DNA of 64,000 nucleotides from Umezawaea endophytica (GCF_025061645.1 NZ_JANYMP010000020.1:1-64000), one strand, 5' to 3'; positions 50,142-60,047 are shown, counted from the stretch's first letter. Numbers and translations are program-made. Notes: generated by a model from the letters alone, not told the origin.

Positions 50142-50840
50142 TCACAGTCCTCGGTGCGGTGCGGCCGGTGCGGAGTCGCCCAGTTGCGTCAGGTACGGGT
50201 TGCTCACGCGCTCCCGGCCGATGGTGGTCGTCGGTCCGTGGCCGGGCAGGACCACCGTGTCGTCCGCCAACGTCAACACCTTGCGGCGCAACGACGTCAG
50301 CATGCTCCGGTGGTCACCACCCGGCAGGTCGGTGCGACCGATCGAGCCCGCGAAGAGGGTGTCGCCGGACAGCACCAGCCGTCCGCCCTCCTCGGTGCCC
50401 GCGCGGAACATCACCGACCCGCCCGTATGGCCGGGGGTGTGGTCGACGGTCATCCTCAGCCCGGCGAGGTCCAGTTCGGCGCCGTCGTCGAGCGAGCGCA
50501 CCTGCTTCGGCTCGCGCATCTCCAGCTTGCCGCCGAAGAACGCGGCCGTCTCGGCGCTGATGCCCTTCAGCGGGTCCGACAGCATCTCCTGGTCGTCCGG
50601 GTGGATCCAGGCGGGGATGTCGTGCCCGTCGCACACGGGGGCGACGGAGAACGAGTGGTCGAAGTGACCGTGGGTCAGCAGCACGGCGACCGGCGACAGC
50701 CGGTGCTCACGCAGCGCCTTCTCCAGCGGCTCGACGGCGTCCTGGCCGGGGTCCACGACGACGCAGGCCTCGCCCTCGCCGGTGGCCACCAGGTAGCAGT
50801 TGGCCTGCAAGGCGCCGGTCGGGAACCCGATCACCAGCAC
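50142..50840 (-). CDS. MBL-fold hydrolase (glyoxalase-II-like, Rv2581c type)
   Basis: 232 residues. Metal site [10 protein letters not shown] (HxHxDH), [24 protein letters not shown] and the final His in LPGHGPTT complete the binuclear zinc centre. The short form without the glyoxalase II C-terminal domain points to a YcbL-like thioester hydrolase. Start GTG 50840 (MLVIGFPTG) with GAGAGG upstream is chosen over TTG 50861. Upstream of hisS in one transcription unit. Confidence 0.9.
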   Translation of the reverse strand: MLVIGFPTGALQANCYLVATGEGEACVVVDPGQDAVEPLEKALREHRLSPVAVLLTHGHFDHSFSVAPVCDGHDIPAWIHPDDQEMLSDPLKGISAETAAFFGGKLEMREPKQVRSLDDGAELDLAGLRMTVDHTPGHTGGSVMFRAGTEEGGRLVLSGDTLFAGSIGRTDLPGGDHRSMLTSLRRKVLTLADDTVVLPGHGPTTTIGRERVSNPYLTQLGDSAPAAPHRGL

Positions 50841-51010
50841 GGCGGCACCTCTCGACGGCAACGGATTGGCAACAGAACGCGGTGTAACCGCTGTACCAGC
50901 CTAGCCGGCACACACCAGCTATATACGTGCCCCCTAGACTGCCCAAATTGTCGGCTCTGCCGGCACGCACTATCCACCCGCGAAGCACGAGATCCCTGGG
51001 GAGGGAGCAG

Positions 51011-51880
51011 GTGCCGAACAACGAGCAGCGCCGCGAACAAGCAAAGCGGAAGCTGGAGCGTCAGCTCGTCAACCGACAGCAACGAGCGAAGCGTCGAAGG
51101 CTTACCGCGCTGGTAGCGACGACCTTGACCGTGATCGTGGTCGCGGGCGGCGTCTACTTCCTCGCGACGCACGACTGGAGCAACGGCGACGCCGAGGCCG
51201 CCACCGGTGAGAGCAGCTCGGCGCCGAAGCCGATCCAGATCCCCACGGAGGTCAAGGCACTGCCGAAGCGCCCGACCCCGTTGGCCGACCCGGTCGCCTG
51301 CGAGTACCGCCCCTCCAAGGAGCCCGGTGCCAAGGAAGGCATCAAGGCGCCCGAGGGCGCCGGGATCGCCTCCACCGGCACGCAGACCGTGACGATCAAG
51401 GCCAACATCGGTGAGCTGAAGCTGACCCTGGACAAGTCGCTGGCCCCCTGCACGGTGAACAGCTTCATCAACCTGGTCACGCAGAAGTACTACGACGGGT
51501 CGAGCTGCCACCGCATCGGCACCGAGGGCCTCCAGATGTTGCAGTGCGGTGACCCGACCGGCACCGGTTCGGGCGGCCCCGGCTACGCCTTCGACAACGA
51601 GGTGTGGCCCGAGCTGACCTACGGCCGCTCGTACCTGGCCATGGCGAACGCGGGCGCGGACCCCGAGACGCAGAAGGGGACGAACGGCAGCCAGTTCTTC
51701 ATCGTCTACGGCGACGCGCAACTCTCCCCCGACTACACCGTCTTCGGCAGCCTCGACGAGGCCGGCCTGAAGCTGATCGACGAGGTCGCGAAGGCGGGCC
51801 ACGACGGCGCGTTCGACCCGTCGCCCGGCGGCGGCAAGCCGAACAAGGAAGTCAAGTTCGAGACGGCCACCGTCGGCTAG
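51011..51880 (+). CDS. ppiB: Membrane-anchored cyclophilin-type peptidyl-prolyl isomerase
   Basis: 289 residues. A highly charged cytosolic start (1-30), one helix (about 31-53), a Pro/Ser/Lys linker, and an extracytoplasmic cyclophilin domain (about 120-289): NSFINLVTQKYYDGSSCHRI, QKGTNGSQFFIVYG and YTVFGSLDEAGLKLID. The catalytic Arg of the usual FHRVI motif is replaced: the segment reads CHRIGTEGLQMLQCGDP, with the R still present in HRI. Start GTG 51011 with GGGAGGGAG. Extracytoplasmic protein folding. Divergent from the MBL hydrolase; a clean terminator follows. Confidence 0.92.
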   Translation: MPNNEQRREQAKRKLERQLVNRQQRAKRRRLTALVATTLTVIVVAGGVYFLATHDWSNGDAEAATGESSSAPKPIQIPTEVKALPKRPTPLADPVACEYRPSKEPGAKEGIKAPEGAGIASTGTQTVTIKANIGELKLTLDKSLAPCTVNSFINLVTQKYYDGSSCHRIGTEGLQMLQCGDPTGTGSGGPGYAFDNEVWPELTYGRSYLAMANAGADPETQKGTNGSQFFIVYGDAQLSPDYTVFGSLDEAGLKLIDEVAKAGHDGAFDPSPGGGKPNKEVKFETATVG

Positions 51881-51901
51881 CACGCACCACCACGCACGAG
51901 A

Positions 51902-51924
51902 GCCCCGGCACACCGTGCCGGGGC
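51902..51924 (+). terminator. Hairpin terminator after ppiB
   Basis: A 10-bp perfect G/C stem (51902-51911 with 51915-51924) and a 3-nt loop, 21 bp after the ppiB stop, followed by CCTTCGCGTCTT. It separates ppiB from the convergent HxlR gene. Confidence 0.85.
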
Positions 51925-51982
51925 CCTTCGCGTCTTCCCCTTGGTACTGCACGGGACCTGTCGATCATCCTGCCGAACAGCT

Positions 51983-52339
51983 CTAACGCCCCGCTGACGC
52001 CTCGTCGATCTCCGCCATGTGCGCCTCGGCCCACTCCCGCAGCGCGGCGAGCGGCACCTCCAGCGAAAGCCCGAGTTCGGTCAGCCGGTAGTGCACCCGC
52101 ACCGGCACGGCGGGCTCCACCCGCCGCGCGACCAGCCCGTCGTGCACCAGGCTCTGGAGCGTCACGGACAGCATCTTCTGCGAGATCCCCGGTATCCGCC
52201 GCCGCAGGTCGGCGAACCGCACCTCACCGGGCGCGGCCTCGGCCAGCACCTTCACCGCCATCGACGTCCACTTGGACCCGATCCGGTCCAGCAGCCGCCG
52301 CGTGGGGCACGCGGGCGAGAACAGGTCTCCACGGGTCAC
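51983..52339 (-). CDS. HxlR-family winged-helix regulator
   Basis: 118 residues. Family marks: the N-terminal Cys in SPACPTRRLLDRIGSKWT, FADLRRRIPGISQKMLSVTL (recognition helix), and RVHYRLTELG (wing). The conserved Cys suggests redox or electrophile sensing, as in other HxlR members. Start GTG 52339. Divergent from an epoxide-hydrolase-like gene 98 bp away, with an inverted repeat between; it probably controls that gene. Confidence 0.9.
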   Translation of the reverse strand: MTRGDLFSPACPTRRLLDRIGSKWTSMAVKVLAEAAPGEVRFADLRRRIPGISQKMLSVTLQSLVHDGLVARRVEPAVPVRVHYRLTELGLSLEVPLAALREWAEAHMAEIDEASAGR

Positions 52340-52390
52340 CCGGACCTCACCACCTGACGCGGAAGTGCCGTCTTGGCACGGCGAACGAGA

Positions 52391-52423
52391 GTACCTAGCT
52401 TCACCAGGTAACCAATGGTAACC
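52391..52423. promoter_or_regulatory. Candidate HxlR operator in the divergent promoter
   Basis: TACCT (52392-52396) and AGGTA (52406-52410) form an inverted repeat across 9 bp, and GGTAACC occurs twice at a 10-bp period (52407 and 52417). GTAC/GGTAAC-type half-sites are usual for HxlR/HypR regulators. The second GGTAACC ends 14 bp before the hydrolase start codon. Confidence 0.55.
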
Positions 52424-52437
52424 GCAGAGGAGCTGGG

Positions 52438-53253
52438 ATGACCGACATCACCGTGGACGAGGTGGCCGCGAACGGCATCGAGATCACCGTGGCGACAGCC
52501 GGAACGGGACCGGCGATCCTGCTCCTGCACGGCTTCCCGCACACCTGGCGCATCTGGGAAAAAGTCATTCCCACGCTGGCCGCGAGCCACCGCGTCATCG
52601 CCCCGGACCTACGCGGCCTAGGCGGCACCACCCGAGCCAAGACCGGCTACGACGCCGGCACCCTGGCCCAAGACGCGGAAGCGTTGCTGGACGCACTGGG
52701 CGAACGAACCGCAACCGTCGTAGGCATCGACGCGGGCGCCCCACCAGCGTTCCTCCTGGCCATGCACCACCCCGAGCGAGTCGACCGCCTGGTACTCATG
52801 GAGTCCCTGCTGGGCGACCTACCAGGCGCCGAGGCTTTCACCCCACCGTGGTGGTTCGGCTTCCACCAGGTCCCCGACCTGGCCGAACAGGTCCTGACCG
52901 GCCACGAGGCCAAATACCTCAGGTTCTTCCTCACCGCGGGCACCCAGGGCCGAGGCGTACCACCGGACATCGAAACCGCGTTCACCACCGCCTACACCGG
53001 CCACGACTCCTTGCGCTGCGCCTTCGAGCACTACCGCGCCATGCCCACCAGCACCCGCCAGATCCGCGACGCCGTGGCGCACAGCAGACTCACCACCCCA
53101 ACCCTGACGATCGGCGCCCACCCGGTCGGCTCAACCCTGGAACGACAACTACGCCCGATCGCCGACAACCTCACCGGCCGCGTGATCCCCGACTGCGGCC
53201 ACATCATCCCACTGGACCGACCAGCCGCACTGCTACAGCTACTACTGGAGTAG
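52438..53253 (+). CDS. Alpha/beta hydrolase, epoxide-hydrolase/dehalogenase-like (Asp nucleophile)
   Basis: 271 residues. HGFPHTWRIWEKV oxyanion segment, PDLRGLGGTTRAKTGYD, and the nucleophile elbow VVGIDAGAP, where Asp replaces Ser, as in epoxide hydrolases and haloalkane dehalogenases. A cap segment (about 130-190) follows, and the catalytic His is in DCGHIIPLD. No signal peptide. Start ATG 52438 with GAGGAG upstream. Probably under the divergent HxlR regulator, fitting detoxification of an electrophile. In M. tuberculosis a haloalkane dehalogenase (Rv2579) sits one gene away in the same block, but orientation and position differ here, so orthology is not claimed. Confidence 0.85.
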   Translation: MTDITVDEVAANGIEITVATAGTGPAILLLHGFPHTWRIWEKVIPTLAASHRVIAPDLRGLGGTTRAKTGYDAGTLAQDAEALLDALGERTATVVGIDAGAPPAFLLAMHHPERVDRLVLMESLLGDLPGAEAFTPPWWFGFHQVPDLAEQVLTGHEAKYLRFFLTAGTQGRGVPPDIETAFTTAYTGHDSLRCAFEHYRAMPTSTRQIRDAVAHSRLTTPTLTIGAHPVGSTLERQLRPIADNLTGRVIPDCGHIIPLDRPAALLQLLLE

Positions 53254-53325
53254 CACGCCCCCGCACATCAGCACGCAACTAGAAGACACCCACACTCCCC
53301 CCGCCACCCCGATCCGAAGCGCCCT

Positions 53326-53384
53326 CATGGCCCGTTTCGTTTGTCAAGGCATCTTTCCCGCCTTGACAAACGAAACGGGCCATG
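53326..53384. repeat. 25-bp perfect inverted repeat with 9-nt loop
   Basis: Arms 53326-53350 and 53360-53384 are exact reverse complements; the stem begins CATGGCCCGTTTCGTTTG. It sits between the convergent hydrolase and rel genes, 72 bp after one stop and 37 bp before the other. It could be a bidirectional terminator, but the stem is longer and less G/C-rich than the other terminators here. Its form suggests a dispersed palindromic element. Confidence 0.8.
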
Positions 53385-53421
53385 GAGACACTTGGCGAGC
53401 GGGGTGGCTATCCCCACACCC

Positions 53422-55722
53422 TCAGCTAGCCGAAGTCACCCGGTAAACGTCGTACACACCCTCAACGCTCCGAACGGCCTTCAGCACGTGCCCGAGGTGC
53501 TTCGGATCCCCCATCTCGAACGAGAACCGGCTCACCGCCACCCGGTCCCGCGAAGTGGTCACCGAAGCCGACAGGATGTTGACCTTCTCGTCCGCCAGCA
53601 CCTTCGTCACGTCCGACAGCAGCCGGTGCCGATCGAGCGCCTCCACCTGGATCGCCACCAGGAACACCGACGACGCCGAAGGCGCCCACTCGACGTCCAG
53701 CAGCCGCTCGGGCGAGGCCAGCAGTTCGTCGGCGTTCGTGCAGTCGGTCCGGTGCACCGAGACCCCACCACCACGGGTCACGAAGCCGAGGATGTCGTCA
53801 CCGGGCACCGGCGTGCAGCACCGGGCCAGCTTCACCCACACGTCCGTGGCGTCCTTGACCACGACACCGGCGTCCCCGGTCACCCTCCGGCGGGTGACCG
53901 TCGACGGCGTCGACCGCTCGGCCAGCTCCTCCTCGGCGTGGTCGACCCCGCCCAACTGGGCCACGAGCCGCTGGACGACGTGCCGCCCCGACGTGTGCCC
54001 CTCGCCGACGGCGGCGTACAGGGCGCTCACGTCGGGGTAGTGCAGCTCCTTGGCCAACGCCCCCATCGAGTCGGCCGACACCAATCGCTGCAACGGGAGT
54101 CCGACCCGCCGGACCTCCTTCGCGATGGTGTCCTTGCCGACCTCGATCGCTTCTTCCTTGCGCTCCTTCGCGAACCACTGCTTGATCTTCGCCTTCGCGC
54201 GGGGCGACGCGACGAACGACAGCCAGTCCCTCGAAGGCCCGGCACCCTCGGCCTTCGAGGTGAAGATCTCGACGACCTCGCCGTTCTCCAGCTTCCGCTC
54301 CAGCGCGACGAGCCGCCCGTTCACCCGAGCGCCGATGCACCGGTGGCCCACCTCGGTGTGCACCGAGTAGGCGAAGTCCACCGGCGTCGACCCGGCGGGC
54401 AGCGTCTCCACGTCACCCTTGGGCGTGAACACGAAGATCTCGCGAGCGGCCAGGTCGAAGCGCAGCGACTCCAGGAACTCGCCGGGGTCGGCCGCCTCCC
54501 GCTGCCAGTCGAGGAGCTGGCGCATCCACGCCATCTCGTCGACCTCGACGCCCTTGCCGTTGTGCGTCCCGCGCGTCTCCTTGTACCGCCAGTGCGCCGC
54601 GATGCCGTACTCGGCGGTGCGGTGCATGTCGTACGTCCGGATCTGCACTTCCAGGGGCTTGCCGTCCGGCCCGATCACCGTCGTGTGCAACGACTGGTAG
54701 ACCCCGAACCGCGGCTGCGCGATGTAGTCCTTGAACCGGCCGGGCATCGGCTGCCACAGCGCGTGCACGACACCCATGGCGGCGTAGCAGTCGCGCACCT
54801 CGTCCACCTGGATGCGGACGCCCACCAAGTCGTGGATGTCGTCGAAGTCGCGGCCCCGGACGATCATCTTCTGGTGGATCGAGTAGTAGTGCTTCGGCCT
54901 GCCCTCGACCTTCGCGGTGATCCGCGAGCCCTCGAGCTGGCCGGTCAGCTCGGTGATGACCCCGCCGAGGTACGTGTCGCGCGACGGGGCCCGGTTGGCC
55001 ACCAGCCGCACGATCTCGTCGTACTTCTTCGGCTGGAGGATCGCGAACGCGAGGTCCTCCAACTCCCACTTGACCGTCGCCATGCCCAGGCGGTGCGCCA
55101 GCGGGGCGAGGACCTCCAGGGTCTCCCGCGCCTTGCGCGCCTGCTTCTCCGGCGGCAGGAAGCGCATCGTGCGCATGTTGTGCAGCCGGTCGGCCAGCTT
55201 GATGACCAGCACCCGCGGGTCCTTGGCCATGGCGATGACCATCTTGCGGATGGTCTCGGCCTCGGCCGCCGCGCCGAGCTTCACCTTGTCGAGCTTCGTG
55301 ACACCGTCCACGAGCCGGGCCACCTCGTCGCCGAAGTCCTCGCGGAGGGCTTCGAGCGAGTAGTCGGTGTCCTCGACCGTGTCGTGCAGGAGGGCAGCCA
55401 CCAGCGTGGTGGTGTCCATGCCCAGCTCACCCAGGATCGTCGCCACGGCGAGCGGGTGGGTGATGTACGGGTCGCCGGACTTGCGGCGCTGGGGCCGGTG
55501 CTTCTCCTCGGCCACGTCGTACGCGCTCTGCAACAGGGCCAGGTCGGCCTTGGGGTGCAGGTCGCGGTGGACGGCGGCCAGTGGTTCGAGCACCTGCTTC
55601 ACGGGCGCCGCCCGCTGTGCGGTGATGCGTCGCGCGAGTCGCGCGCGCACGCGCCTGGTGGCTGACGGCGGCCGTGCGGGCACGGGCTGCGTCGTCGCCG
55701 CGGGTTCGGTGTCCTGGCTCAA
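53422..55722 (-). CDS. rel: Bifunctional (p)ppGpp synthetase/hydrolase (Rel)
   Basis: 766 residues, usual Rel length. The HD hydrolase domain has HDTVEDTD and [10 protein letters not shown], so the hydrolase is intact. The synthetase has [12 protein letters not shown] and [18 protein letters not shown] domain: [21 protein letters not shown]-terminal [23 protein letters not shown]. Stringent-response alarmone control in the cytosol. The start is TTG 55722 with GAGGAG at 6 bp. It follows apt, as in mycobacteria, but an apt terminator lies between. Confidence 0.96.
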   Translation of the reverse strand: MSQDTEPAATTQPVPARPPSATRRVRARLARRITAQRAAPVKQVLEPLAAVHRDLHPKADLALLQSAYDVAEEKHRPQRRKSGDPYITHPLAVATILGELGMDTTTLVAALLHDTVEDTDYSLEALREDFGDEVARLVDGVTKLDKVKLGAAAEAETIRKMVIAMAKDPRVLVIKLADRLHNMRTMRFLPPEKQARKARETLEVLAPLAHRLGMATVKWELEDLAFAILQPKKYDEIVRLVANRAPSRDTYLGGVITELTGQLEGSRITAKVEGRPKHYYSIHQKMIVRGRDFDDIHDLVGVRIQVDEVRDCYAAMGVVHALWQPMPGRFKDYIAQPRFGVYQSLHTTVIGPDGKPLEVQIRTYDMHRTAEYGIAAHWRYKETRGTHNGKGVEVDEMAWMRQLLDWQREAADPGEFLESLRFDLAAREIFVFTPKGDVETLPAGSTPVDFAYSVHTEVGHRCIGARVNGRLVALERKLENGEVVEIFTSKAEGAGPSRDWLSFVASPRAKAKIKQWFAKERKEEAIEVGKDTIAKEVRRVGLPLQRLVSADSMGALAKELHYPDVSALYAAVGEGHTSGRHVVQRLVAQLGGVDHAEEELAERSTPSTVTRRRVTGDAGVVVKDATDVWVKLARCCTPVPGDDILGFVTRGGGVSVHRTDCTNADELLASPERLLDVEWAPSASSVFLVAIQVEALDRHRLLSDVTKVLADEKVNILSASVTTSRDRVAVSRFSFEMGDPKHLGHVLKAVRSVEGVYDVYRVTSAS

Positions 55723-55754
55723 CCACGCTCCTCAGGGGCTAGGACCCGAGAATA

Positions 55755-55787
55755 GCCCCGCGCGCCGAGAAAAACGGCGTGCGGGGC
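55755..55787 (-). terminator. Hairpin between apt and rel
   Basis: GCCCCGCGCGCCG pairs with CGGCGTGCGGGGC around AGAAAAA (13-bp stem, one G-T type mismatch). It begins 16 bp after the apt stop on the minus strand. On that strand it would end or attenuate apt transcription before rel. Confidence 0.7.
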
Positions 55788-55802
55788 GACGAGCGGGGTA
55801 CT

Positions 55803-56321
55803 TCACACGGCGAGCAGCGCGCTGACGTTCCGTCCGGCTAGTCGGGCACGACCGTCCAGGGCGGTGATCTCCAGTACCACGGAGATGCCCGTCACGATCG
55901 CCCCCGCACGCTCCACGAGTGTGCAGGCGGCCTCGGCGGTGCCCCCGGTCGCGAGCACGTCGTCCACGATCACGACGCGCTGACCAGGGAGGATGGCATC
56001 GGCGGGCAGTTCCAGCTCCGCCGTGCCGTACTCCAGGTCGTACGACACGCGGTGCGCGACGGCGGGCAGCTTGCCCGGCTTGCGCAGCGGCACGACGCCG
56101 TAGCGCCAGCCGTACCCGAGGGGTGCTCCGAGCAGGAAACCGCGCGATTCGATCGCGGCGACGACCTGCGTGTCCGGGTCGATCTTGTCCTGCAACCCGT
56201 CCACCACGGCGCGCAGGGCGTCGGGATCGGCGAGCACCGGCGTGAGGTCCCGGAAAACAACACCCGGTCGGGGGAAGTCCGGGACCTCACGCAGGAGTTT
56301 CAGCGCGTTGTCGAGCTTCAA
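55803..56321 (-). CDS. apt: Adenine phosphoribosyltransferase
   Basis: 172 residues, full length for Apt. FPRPGVVFRDLTPVL start segment, IESRGFLLGAPLGY, and the PRPP loop VVIVDDVLATGGTAEA. Salvages adenine to AMP. Start TTG 56321 overlaps the secF stop by 3 bp, so translation is coupled to secF. Confidence 0.95.
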   Translation of the reverse strand: MKLDNALKLLREVPDFPRPGVVFRDLTPVLADPDALRAVVDGLQDKIDPDTQVVAAIESRGFLLGAPLGYGWRYGVVPLRKPGKLPAVAHRVSYDLEYGTAELELPADAILPGQRVVIVDDVLATGGTAEAACTLVERAGAIVTGISVVLEITALDGRARLAGRNVSALLAV

Positions 56322-57508
56322 CGCTGCTTCTTGCCGGTCGGGCGGCCACGACGGAGGTCGCTGGCCTTCGGCGTGCGGGACGGCACACCGGCCGCCGCCG
56401 CGTACGCCTTCTCCTTGCGGAGTTCGGCGTCCAGGACCGACTCGTCGCTGGACTCGATGCCCTCGGGGGCCTCACCGGTCGACTGACCGGCGGCGGCCTT
56501 CTTCGCCAGGCTCTCCCGGCGGGCGAGCACCCGCTGGGCCTGGGCCTTGTACTTCGGGTCGCGCATCTTCAAGTCCACGGCCGCGGGGGTCGCGATGTAG
56601 ATGGACGACAGTGCGCCGATGAAGATACCCGTGAGCTGCACGAGCGCCAGGTCCTGGAGCGTGCCGACGCCGAGCAGGCCGACGCCGATCACGAGCAGGC
56701 CGAGCACGGGCAGCAGGGCGATCAGCGAGGTGTTGATCGACCGCATCAGGGTCTGGTTGACCGCCAGGTTGGCCGCCTCGGCGTAAGTGCGCCGGGTCAG
56801 GCCCAGGATGCCCCTGGTGTTCTCCTTGACCTTGTCGAACACGACCACCGTGTCGTAGAGCGAGAAGCCCAGGATGGTCAGCAGACCGATAACCGTCGCG
56901 GGCGAGACCTCGAACCCGACGAGCGAGTAGATGCCCGCCGTGATGATGACGTCGTGGAACACGGCGATGAGCGCCGCGACGGCCATCGACAGCTCGAAGT
57001 ACAGCGCCAGGAAGATCGCCACCGCCACCAGGAACACCAGCAGCGCGATCAGGGCCTTGGTCGTGATCTCACCGCCCCAGGAGGCGCTGACGGCGCTGTC
57101 GCTGATCGACTGGATGCCGCCGGACGGCTTCAGGTCGTCGTTCAGCGCGGTCTTCAGCTTGGCGACCTGCTCCGTGTTCAGCGTCTCGGTGCGGATCTGG
57201 ATGGTCGCCGTGCCGCCGGTGCCCACGCTCTGCACCGCCGTGGCGTCCTCGCCGAGCGCCTTGCTGAAGCTGTCCTTGACCGCTTGGACCTGGATGTCGC
57301 CCTGCGAGCTCGCGGCGGGCATCTGGATCTTGGTGCCGCCGACGAAGTCGATGCCGAGGTTGAACTGCTTGATCCCGATCGAGCCGATGCAGATCAGCAG
57401 GATGATCCCGAAGATCACGTACCAGCGCTTGCGCTTGCCGACGATGTCGAACGCGCCAGTGCCGACGTAGAGGCGGTGGAAGACTCCGTTGCCCTTGGTC
57501 TTCGCCAC
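56318..57508 (-). CDS. secF: Protein translocase subunit SecF
   Basis: 396 residues, six helices. FNLGIDFVGGTKI is the SecF signature in the first periplasmic region. LYFELSMAVAALIAVFHDV and FSLYDTVVVFDKVKENTR mark the conserved transmembrane core. The ~95-residue charged C-terminal tail is typical of actinobacteria. GTG 57508 begins 1 bp after the secD stop. Works with SecD and YajC to drive the late step of Sec export. Confidence 0.96.
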   Translation of the reverse strand: MAKTKGNGVFHRLYVGTGAFDIVGKRKRWYVIFGIILLICIGSIGIKQFNLGIDFVGGTKIQMPAASSQGDIQVQAVKDSFSKALGEDATAVQSVGTGGTATIQIRTETLNTEQVAKLKTALNDDLKPSGGIQSISDSAVSASWGGEITTKALIALLVFLVAVAIFLALYFELSMAVAALIAVFHDVIITAGIYSLVGFEVSPATVIGLLTILGFSLYDTVVVFDKVKENTRGILGLTRRTYAEAANLAVNQTLMRSINTSLIALLPVLGLLVIGVGLLGVGTLQDLALVQLTGIFIGALSSIYIATPAAVDLKMRDPKYKAQAQRVLARRESLAKKAAAGQSTGEAPEGIESSDESVLDAELRKEKAYAAAAGVPSRTPKASDLRRGRPTGKKQR

Positions 57509-57509
57509 G

Positions 57510-59369
57510 TCAGGCCTCCTTCACGGCGGTGGTCTTCGAGCTCGCGTGCGCGCGCTGGTCGACACCGGCCTGCTGCGCCCCGCCGAGGCCGGACACCTTC
57601 GGGTTGGACAGGAACTTGGACTTCGACGCCAGCGCCACCAGCGGGTGCGTGACCAGGAAGACGACCACCAGGTCGAGCACCGTCGACATGCCGAGCGTGA
57701 ACGCGAAGCCCTTCACCTGGCCGACGGCGATCACGTACAGGATCGCCGAGGCCAGGAAGCTGACCGCGTCGGCGGACAGGATCGTCCGCCGCGAGCGGAT
57801 CCAGGCGCGCGGCACGGCCGACCGGAACGACCGGCCCTCCCGCACCTCGTCCTTCAACCGCTCGAAGAACACCACGAACGAGTCCGCCGTGATACCGATC
57901 GACACGATGAAGCCCGCGATGCCCGCGAGGTCGAGGGTGAACCCGATCCAGCGGCCGAGCAACACCAGGACGGCGTAGACGATGCCACCGGACAGGAGCA
58001 GCGACAGGATCGTCAGGATGCCCAGCAGGCGGTAGTAGAAGAGGCAGTAGAGGAACACCAGGCCGAGGCCGATGCCACCCGCGAGGAGGCCGGCTTCCAG
58101 CGAGGCGAGGCCCAGGGTCGCGGACACCGTCTCGGCCTCGGAGGCCTCGAACGACAGCGGCAGCGAGCCGTACTTCAGCACGTTCGCGAGCTGGTCGGCC
58201 TCCTTCTGCGTGAAGGTGCCGCTGATCTGGGTGCTGCCGCCGAGGATCGGCTCGTTGATGTTCGGGGCCGACACGACCTGGCTGTCGAGCACCACGGCGA
58301 CCTGCTGCTGCGTGTTCGCGGTGGTGAACTTGCCCCACTTCGAACCGCCGTCGCCCTTGAAGTCCAGGGAGACCACGAAGCCCGCGCCCTGCGGGTCGCT
58401 GCCCGAGGTCGCGTTGTTGATGTCCTCACCGGTCAGGCGGGTGTAGAGCGAGTAGTCGTCTTCCTTGACCGTCTTGTCGTCGGCCGCCGGGTTCACCGGC
58501 GCGAGGACGTACTTGTTCGCCTTGTCCTGGTCGCAGGTGATCAGGGGCTTGTCGAAGTCGTCGTTGCCGATCAGCGGGTCGACGTCGACCGGGCAGGTGA
58601 ACGCCTGGAGGGCCTGCTGCACGGTCTGCGCGTCCAGCGTGGTGAGCGCCGGGTCCTGCCTGCACGCCTTCGCCTCGGCGATGGCCTTGGTCGTGTCGTC
58701 CGAGTACTTGCCGTTGAACACGGCCTGGCAGTCGGGCTGGTCGGCGGGCGGCTGCGCGGCGTCGCTCGCGGGCGGCGCGGACGGGTCCGTGCTCACGGGG
58801 GCGGACGGGTCCGTGCTGGCGGGCTGGCCCTCCTGGAGGGGAGCCGGACGGCCCTGCGGGGCACCGCTGGACGGCGGCGTCGAGCCCGCGGTCTCACCGG
58901 GCGGGACCGAGCCCGACGTGGGGGCGGGGCTGCCGGACGTCGACGCGGGAGGCGTCGAGCCGGTCGTCTGCGGGACGACCGGGGCGTTCGGCGCCGGGGA
59001 GCCCACGACCTTGCGGAACGCCAGGCGCGCCGTCTTGCCGAGGCTCTTCGCGCCCTCGCCGTCGGCGCCGGGCACGGTGATGACCAGGTTCGTGCCGTCG
59101 CGGACGACCTCGGAGCCGGACACACCGAGGCCGTTGACACGGGTCTCGATGAGGGTTCGGGCCTGGTTGAGCGCCTCGTCCGTCGGAGTCTTCCCGTCGG
59201 GGGCTCGCGCGGTCAGCGTGACCCGCGTTCCTCCCTGGAGGTCGATGCCGAGCTTGGGGGTCGCCTTGCCGCTCCCGGTGAAGAACACCAGGGAGTACAG
59301 CGCGACCACGATGAGGACAAATGCGCCCAGGTACTTCGCTGGGCGGATCTGCCCGGCCGGAGGTGCCAC
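57510..59369 (-). CDS. secD: Protein translocase subunit SecD
   Basis: 619 residues. First helix at about 13-30, then LGIDLQGGTRVTLTA (SecD motif). A long Ser/Pro/Thr low-complexity insert (about 130-210) is common in actinobacterial SecD. The first periplasmic domain continues to about 380, and the five C-terminal helices include FIVSIGITADSFVVFFERLKDE. Start GTG 59369. 202 bp separate it from yajC; that gap holds one weak stem (GTTGGCA/TGCCAAC, 59522-59546), so secD may have its own promoter. Confidence 0.96.
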   Translation of the reverse strand: MAPPAGQIRPAKYLGAFVLIVVALYSLVFFTGSGKATPKLGIDLQGGTRVTLTARAPDGKTPTDEALNQARTLIETRVNGLGVSGSEVVRDGTNLVITVPGADGEGAKSLGKTARLAFRKVVGSPAPNAPVVPQTTGSTPPASTSGSPAPTSGSVPPGETAGSTPPSSGAPQGRPAPLQEGQPASTDPSAPVSTDPSAPPASDAAQPPADQPDCQAVFNGKYSDDTTKAIAEAKACRQDPALTTLDAQTVQQALQAFTCPVDVDPLIGNDDFDKPLITCDQDKANKYVLAPVNPAADDKTVKEDDYSLYTRLTGEDINNATSGSDPQGAGFVVSLDFKGDGGSKWGKFTTANTQQQVAVVLDSQVVSAPNINEPILGGSTQISGTFTQKEADQLANVLKYGSLPLSFEASEAETVSATLGLASLEAGLLAGGIGLGLVFLYCLFYYRLLGILTILSLLLSGGIVYAVLVLLGRWIGFTLDLAGIAGFIVSIGITADSFVVFFERLKDEVREGRSFRSAVPRAWIRSRRTILSADAVSFLASAILYVIAVGQVKGFAFTLGMSTVLDLVVVFLVTHPLVALASKSKFLSNPKVSGLGGAQQAGVDQRAHASSKTTAVKEA

Positions 59370-59571
59370 GGTCCGTCCGTCTCCTCGAACTGGAAGATGA
59401 TGTCAGGTCGGCGGACCTCGTCCTGGTGGGACGAGGACAGCACGCCCTCACCCGAAGGTGTTCAGTCCGGGCGAGGGCGCAGCGTACCCCGCGTCGTGTG
59501 AGCTGGACGTCACTGCCCGCAGTTGGCAGTTTTGACCGTTGCCAACCGCGGACCGACGCGCTCCGACGCGC

Positions 59572-59952
59572 TTACTTCTTGGTGTTGTGCTCCAGCGGCG
59601 GCGCGATCTCCGCGGCGGTCGCCGGGGCGACCTCGTCGACGACGGCGTCCTGTTCGTCGTCCTCGACCTCGTCGAGGTCGTCGGCCGGGACGATCTTCTC
59701 GCGCACGGCCTGGCGCAGCCAGGTCGTGACGACGCCGTCGGCGATCTCCAGGTCGATCGTGGCGTCGTCGGTGGCGTCGGCGACCGTCGCGTAGAGACCG
59801 GAGGTGGTCATCACGCGGTCACCCGGCTCCAGGGAGGACAGGAGCTGCTGCTGCTCGGCTGCCGCGCGCTTCTGCTTGCGAGCGCTGAGGAACAGCGGCA
59901 CGGCGAGCAGCACCAGCAGCAACGGGAACATCAGGGACGAAAGGTTCATCAT
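59572..59952 (-). CDS. yajC: Preprotein translocase accessory subunit YajC
   Basis: 126 residues. One helix (FPLLLVLLAVPLFL), then the cytosolic SARKQKRAAAEQQQLLSSL and EPGDRVMTTSGLYATV, the YajC signature. An acidic 40-residue tail follows. Two ATGs are adjacent; 59949 has the better spacing from GGAG. Part of the SecDF-YajC complex. Confidence 0.94.
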   Translation of the reverse strand: MMNLSSLMFPLLLVLLAVPLFLSARKQKRAAAEQQQLLSSLEPGDRVMTTSGLYATVADATDDATIDLEIADGVVTTWLRQAVREKIVPADDLDEVEDDEQDAVVDEVAPATAAEIAPPLEHNTKK

Positions 59953-60047
59953 TCTCCGTTCGGCCGAACGCCCGATCCGTGTCCGGAACGTCCGATTTTT
60001 CTGGGTGCCACCGGCGATTGTGCCAGGTCATCGAACCCGATCACTCG

